Positions 62,108 through 64,000 of a stretch of 64,000 bases of DNA are shown piece after piece. Every line of letters starts with the position of its first letter. Within the stretch, counting starts at the first letter, position 1. Source of the stretch: Naegleria lovaniensis (taxonomy: Eukaryota > Heterolobosea > Eutetramitea > Acrasida > Naegleriidae); the NCBI RefSeq assembly GCF_003324165.1, contig NW_025407850.1:463647-527646 (forward strand), written 5' to 3'. The position numbers were made by a program, and so were the translations under genes. The notes beneath the pieces were generated by a model that saw only the letters and a program-made list of their open reading frames with translations, had not been told where the DNA came from and ran no database searches.

Positions 62108-63709
62108 ATGCAACAACAAGCCTTTTACCCCATGCCATCACAATCGCAATTCGTGGAAGCATCTTTCAATTATCAACACCATCCATCCTATGCTCATATG
62201 CAACAACCTCCACAACAACCTCGAAAGTACATTGTTCCAGAACAACAAACTCCTTTCCAAGCAGACCCCACAGCTCTCTATGCCATCATGAATAATCAGC
62301 AACCACTCGATCCCTACAGTAACCAAAGTGCCAGGTATTCTTATGTTCCAGGAGGCTCCTCTAATCCAAAAACACCAGGAAAATCTCCGTACTCTACCCA
62401 CCATAATCATCAGTTCATGATGAACTCTAATTTGAACAAGGAGAATGATCATTACAACAATATGAACTATAATTATTCCTTAAATTCTTCAACCTATGCA
62501 TATCAACAATCCATGATGCAACCTAAAACACCAGGCAAATCCACAATGAATGCTTCTTTTGTTTCCAGCACTGCCATTACTCCTGGACGGACCTCACTTC
62601 GGAAGGAATCGTTATGTAAAACTGGAGAAAAAAAGTTTTTACACACACCAAAGAGAGCCACAGCATCTGTTTCCAATAACACCTCGAAACCTAAAACACC
62701 ACATCAAAACACCTCCCTTCTCAATACAAGCAGCATGTCCTTTAACAATAATAATACCATCTCTACGAATAGCTCACTAAATAATAGTTCCATGATGACG
62801 AGTAATAACACTTCGAACAGGTCAAGCAAGGTGAGCAGTAACCAAAGAGCCTCTACAAATACTAGTCAACAAAGCAAGAGAACCTTAGCCTCTGTGAAAG
62901 AGAATGACCGAAAATCTCAAAGGTCTCTTAATTCGCAAACGAGCCGTCAATCTCGAGTTCATAACCAACCACCACGGCACTCTCTCGTGTCTGCTCCTTA
63001 CTCGAAACGAGTGAACACTAGTAGCAACGATGGAGTTCATGGTTTCCTAACCAGCACTGCTTCTTCGTCTACATTGGTCTTTGATAATTGTGACACTTCC
63101 AATGATGATGCCTTCATGATGAATACTACCTTAAATTCTTCTCAAGAGTGTTCTGAACAAGATATTTGTAGATTTCTTAATGCTCAATTGCAAAGAAGAT
63201 CCAAGAATGATTTGAAGGAAATTCTGGAACGATACATTGAACACCATTTAGTGAGTCATAATAACTCGATCATGGAACCTCAAGGTACGAATGATTCTCT
63301 CTTCTCCAGTTCGGTGTCATCTAATGCCTCCGTTTACGAAATGGAGAGTGAAGAAACGACTGGCCAAGAAGTCGATTCTGCTTCCACACTCACACAAGCT
63401 TCTACTTTCACTGCTCCAAGCTTTAATGCATACCATTCTGTTGCTTCTAATGGTTCGTGTAACACCTCCTCAGGATCTAACTCTCAGCAAATTTCAAACC
63501 TTACTCATTCATCCTCTCGAACTTCAGTGTACTCTCATTCTGGTCTCAACTCATCCTTTGTAAGGTATGAGCCAAGCGATCTCATCAAACGTTTATTGAA
63601 AGAGGAGGAACAACGATGTCAAGTGATTTCACACGTTGCTGCCAACGCAGCTTGCCCTTCGTCAACTGTGTATCCAATGACCAATCTTCCACAACATTAT
63701 AGAAGATGA
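62108..63709 (+). CDS. unknown low-complexity protein with KEN boxes and CDK-type sites
   Basis: The 533-residue frame begins at an ATG with an A-run (TTTAAAAAAATG). It is Ser/Asn/Gln/Thr-rich and probably mostly disordered. It carries four full CDK-consensus sites (TPGK at 89 and 141, TPGR at 158, TPKR at 180), two KEN motifs (111-113 and 264-266) and several RxxL elements. A helical patch lies near the C-terminal third (LQRRSKNDLKEILERYIEHH), and another near the end (SDLIKRLLKEEEQRCQ). This combination is typical of cell-cycle proteins degraded by APC/C, but no homologue is recognised. Confidence 0.65.
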   Translation: MQQQAFYPMPSQSQFVEASFNYQHHPSYAHMQQPPQQPRKYIVPEQQTPFQADPTALYAIMNNQQPLDPYSNQSARYSYVPGGSSNPKTPGKSPYSTHHNHQFMMNSNLNKENDHYNNMNYNYSLNSSTYAYQQSMMQPKTPGKSTMNASFVSSTAITPGRTSLRKESLCKTGEKKFLHTPKRATASVSNNTSKPKTPHQNTSLLNTSSMSFNNNNTISTNSSLNNSSMMTSNNTSNRSSKVSSNQRASTNTSQQSKRTLASVKENDRKSQRSLNSQTSRQSRVHNQPPRHSLVSAPYSKRVNTSSNDGVHGFLTSTASSSTLVFDNCDTSNDDAFMMNTTLNSSQECSEQDICRFLNAQLQRRSKNDLKEILERYIEHHLVSHNNSIMEPQGTNDSLFSSSVSSNASVYEMESEETTGQEVDSASTLTQASTFTAPSFNAYHSVASNGSCNTSSGSNSQQISNLTHSSSRTSVYSHSGLNSSFVRYEPSDLIKRLLKEEEQRCQVISHVAANAACPSSTVYPMTNLPQHYRR

Positions 63710-64000
63710 GTCGATTTGACCTTTTCCCTTATGTGCTCTCCGTAAATGGAATTAGAAGATTTGAAAAGCGCTGAAAGGAATCAATGTCTTGAATGCAAGA
63801 GCTCTTCAACAAGTGTGCTTTTGTTCAAAAGCATTTCGCCAACCTAATAGAAATTTCTCATGGATGCTCAGTTTGTGTAAATATTTTTCAAAATCATTGA
63901 ACTAACGAACATATGTAACAACACGATTTGAGAAGTAAAGAAATTTCTTGATACCAAAGATCTATCTTGTGTTTTTAATATGGGTCCACTACATTTACAA
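63710..64000. other. 3' flank without a recognised gene
   Basis: 291 bp to the window end. It presumably holds the 3' UTR of the preceding gene and the flank of the next gene; nothing is recognised. Confidence 0.35.

Overview
The window looks like a low-GC nuclear contig of a heterolobosean amoeboflagellate, most likely Naegleria or a close relative. The grounds are tightly packed, mostly intron-poor genes on both strands, short GT-AG introns (46-53 nt in PP1, with a few of 78-636 nt), use of the standard genetic code, many lineage-expanded F-box/LRR, SPRY and DUF4116 proteins, a flagellar dynein-assembly factor, and an alpha-tubulin as divergent as the mitotic tubulins known from Naegleria. 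The genus is inferred from this combination. No rRNA, recognisable tRNA, CRISPR array or intact transposon was found.

Layout. 1-12 kb: a 5'-truncated SPRY + isoaspartyl-methyltransferase-like gene, an LRR-type protein, a spliced UBE2W-like ubiquitin-conjugating enzyme, asparagine synthetase, a DUF4116-repeat protein and an F-box/LRR gene made of near-identical 81-bp repeats. 12-20.5 kb: a non-coding AT-rich stretch with a possible structured element, a tail-anchored Vms1/ANKZF1-type (VLRF1) protein, a Qb-SNARE, an alpha/beta hydrolase with a cysteine nucleophile, an ERG28-like sterol scaffold whose stop codon overlaps that of the hydrolase, a 51-residue membrane protein, and a four-exon PP1 phosphatase. 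20.6-28 kb: CPSase II (GATase-CPS-CPS) and aspartate transcarbamoylase, divergently paired, giving the first two steps of pyrimidine synthesis. 28-37 kb: an unknown coiled-coil protein, F-box/LRR, KCTD/BTB and F-box/SPRY-like genes, and a glycyl-tRNA synthetase paralogue with an eroded active site. 37-46 kb: an ASCC3/Slh1-type double-cassette helicase and a two-domain CHR (chromate) transporter. 47-53 kb: a protein with an apparent D/D/E plus zinc-knuckle layout suggesting a domesticated transposase, several unknown genes, and a 10-N assembly gap. 53-64 kb: a membrane J-protein, divergent alpha-tubulin, a Zn2Cys6 transcription factor, DNAAF1/LRRC50 and a low-complexity protein carrying KEN boxes and CDK-type sites.

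Links between genes. CPSase II and ATCase form a pathway pair on one intergenic region. The Vms1-like protein and the ASCC3-like helicase both belong to ribosome-associated quality control, although they lie about 23 kb apart. Divergent alpha-tubulin, PP1 and the KEN-box protein suggest mitotic functions. DNAAF1 points to the flagellate stage. Start codons are often preceded directly by an A-run, and this was used to choose starts. Two reading frames (CPSase II near 25.41 kb, KCTD near 33.23 kb) are broken in ways that may be assembly errors.
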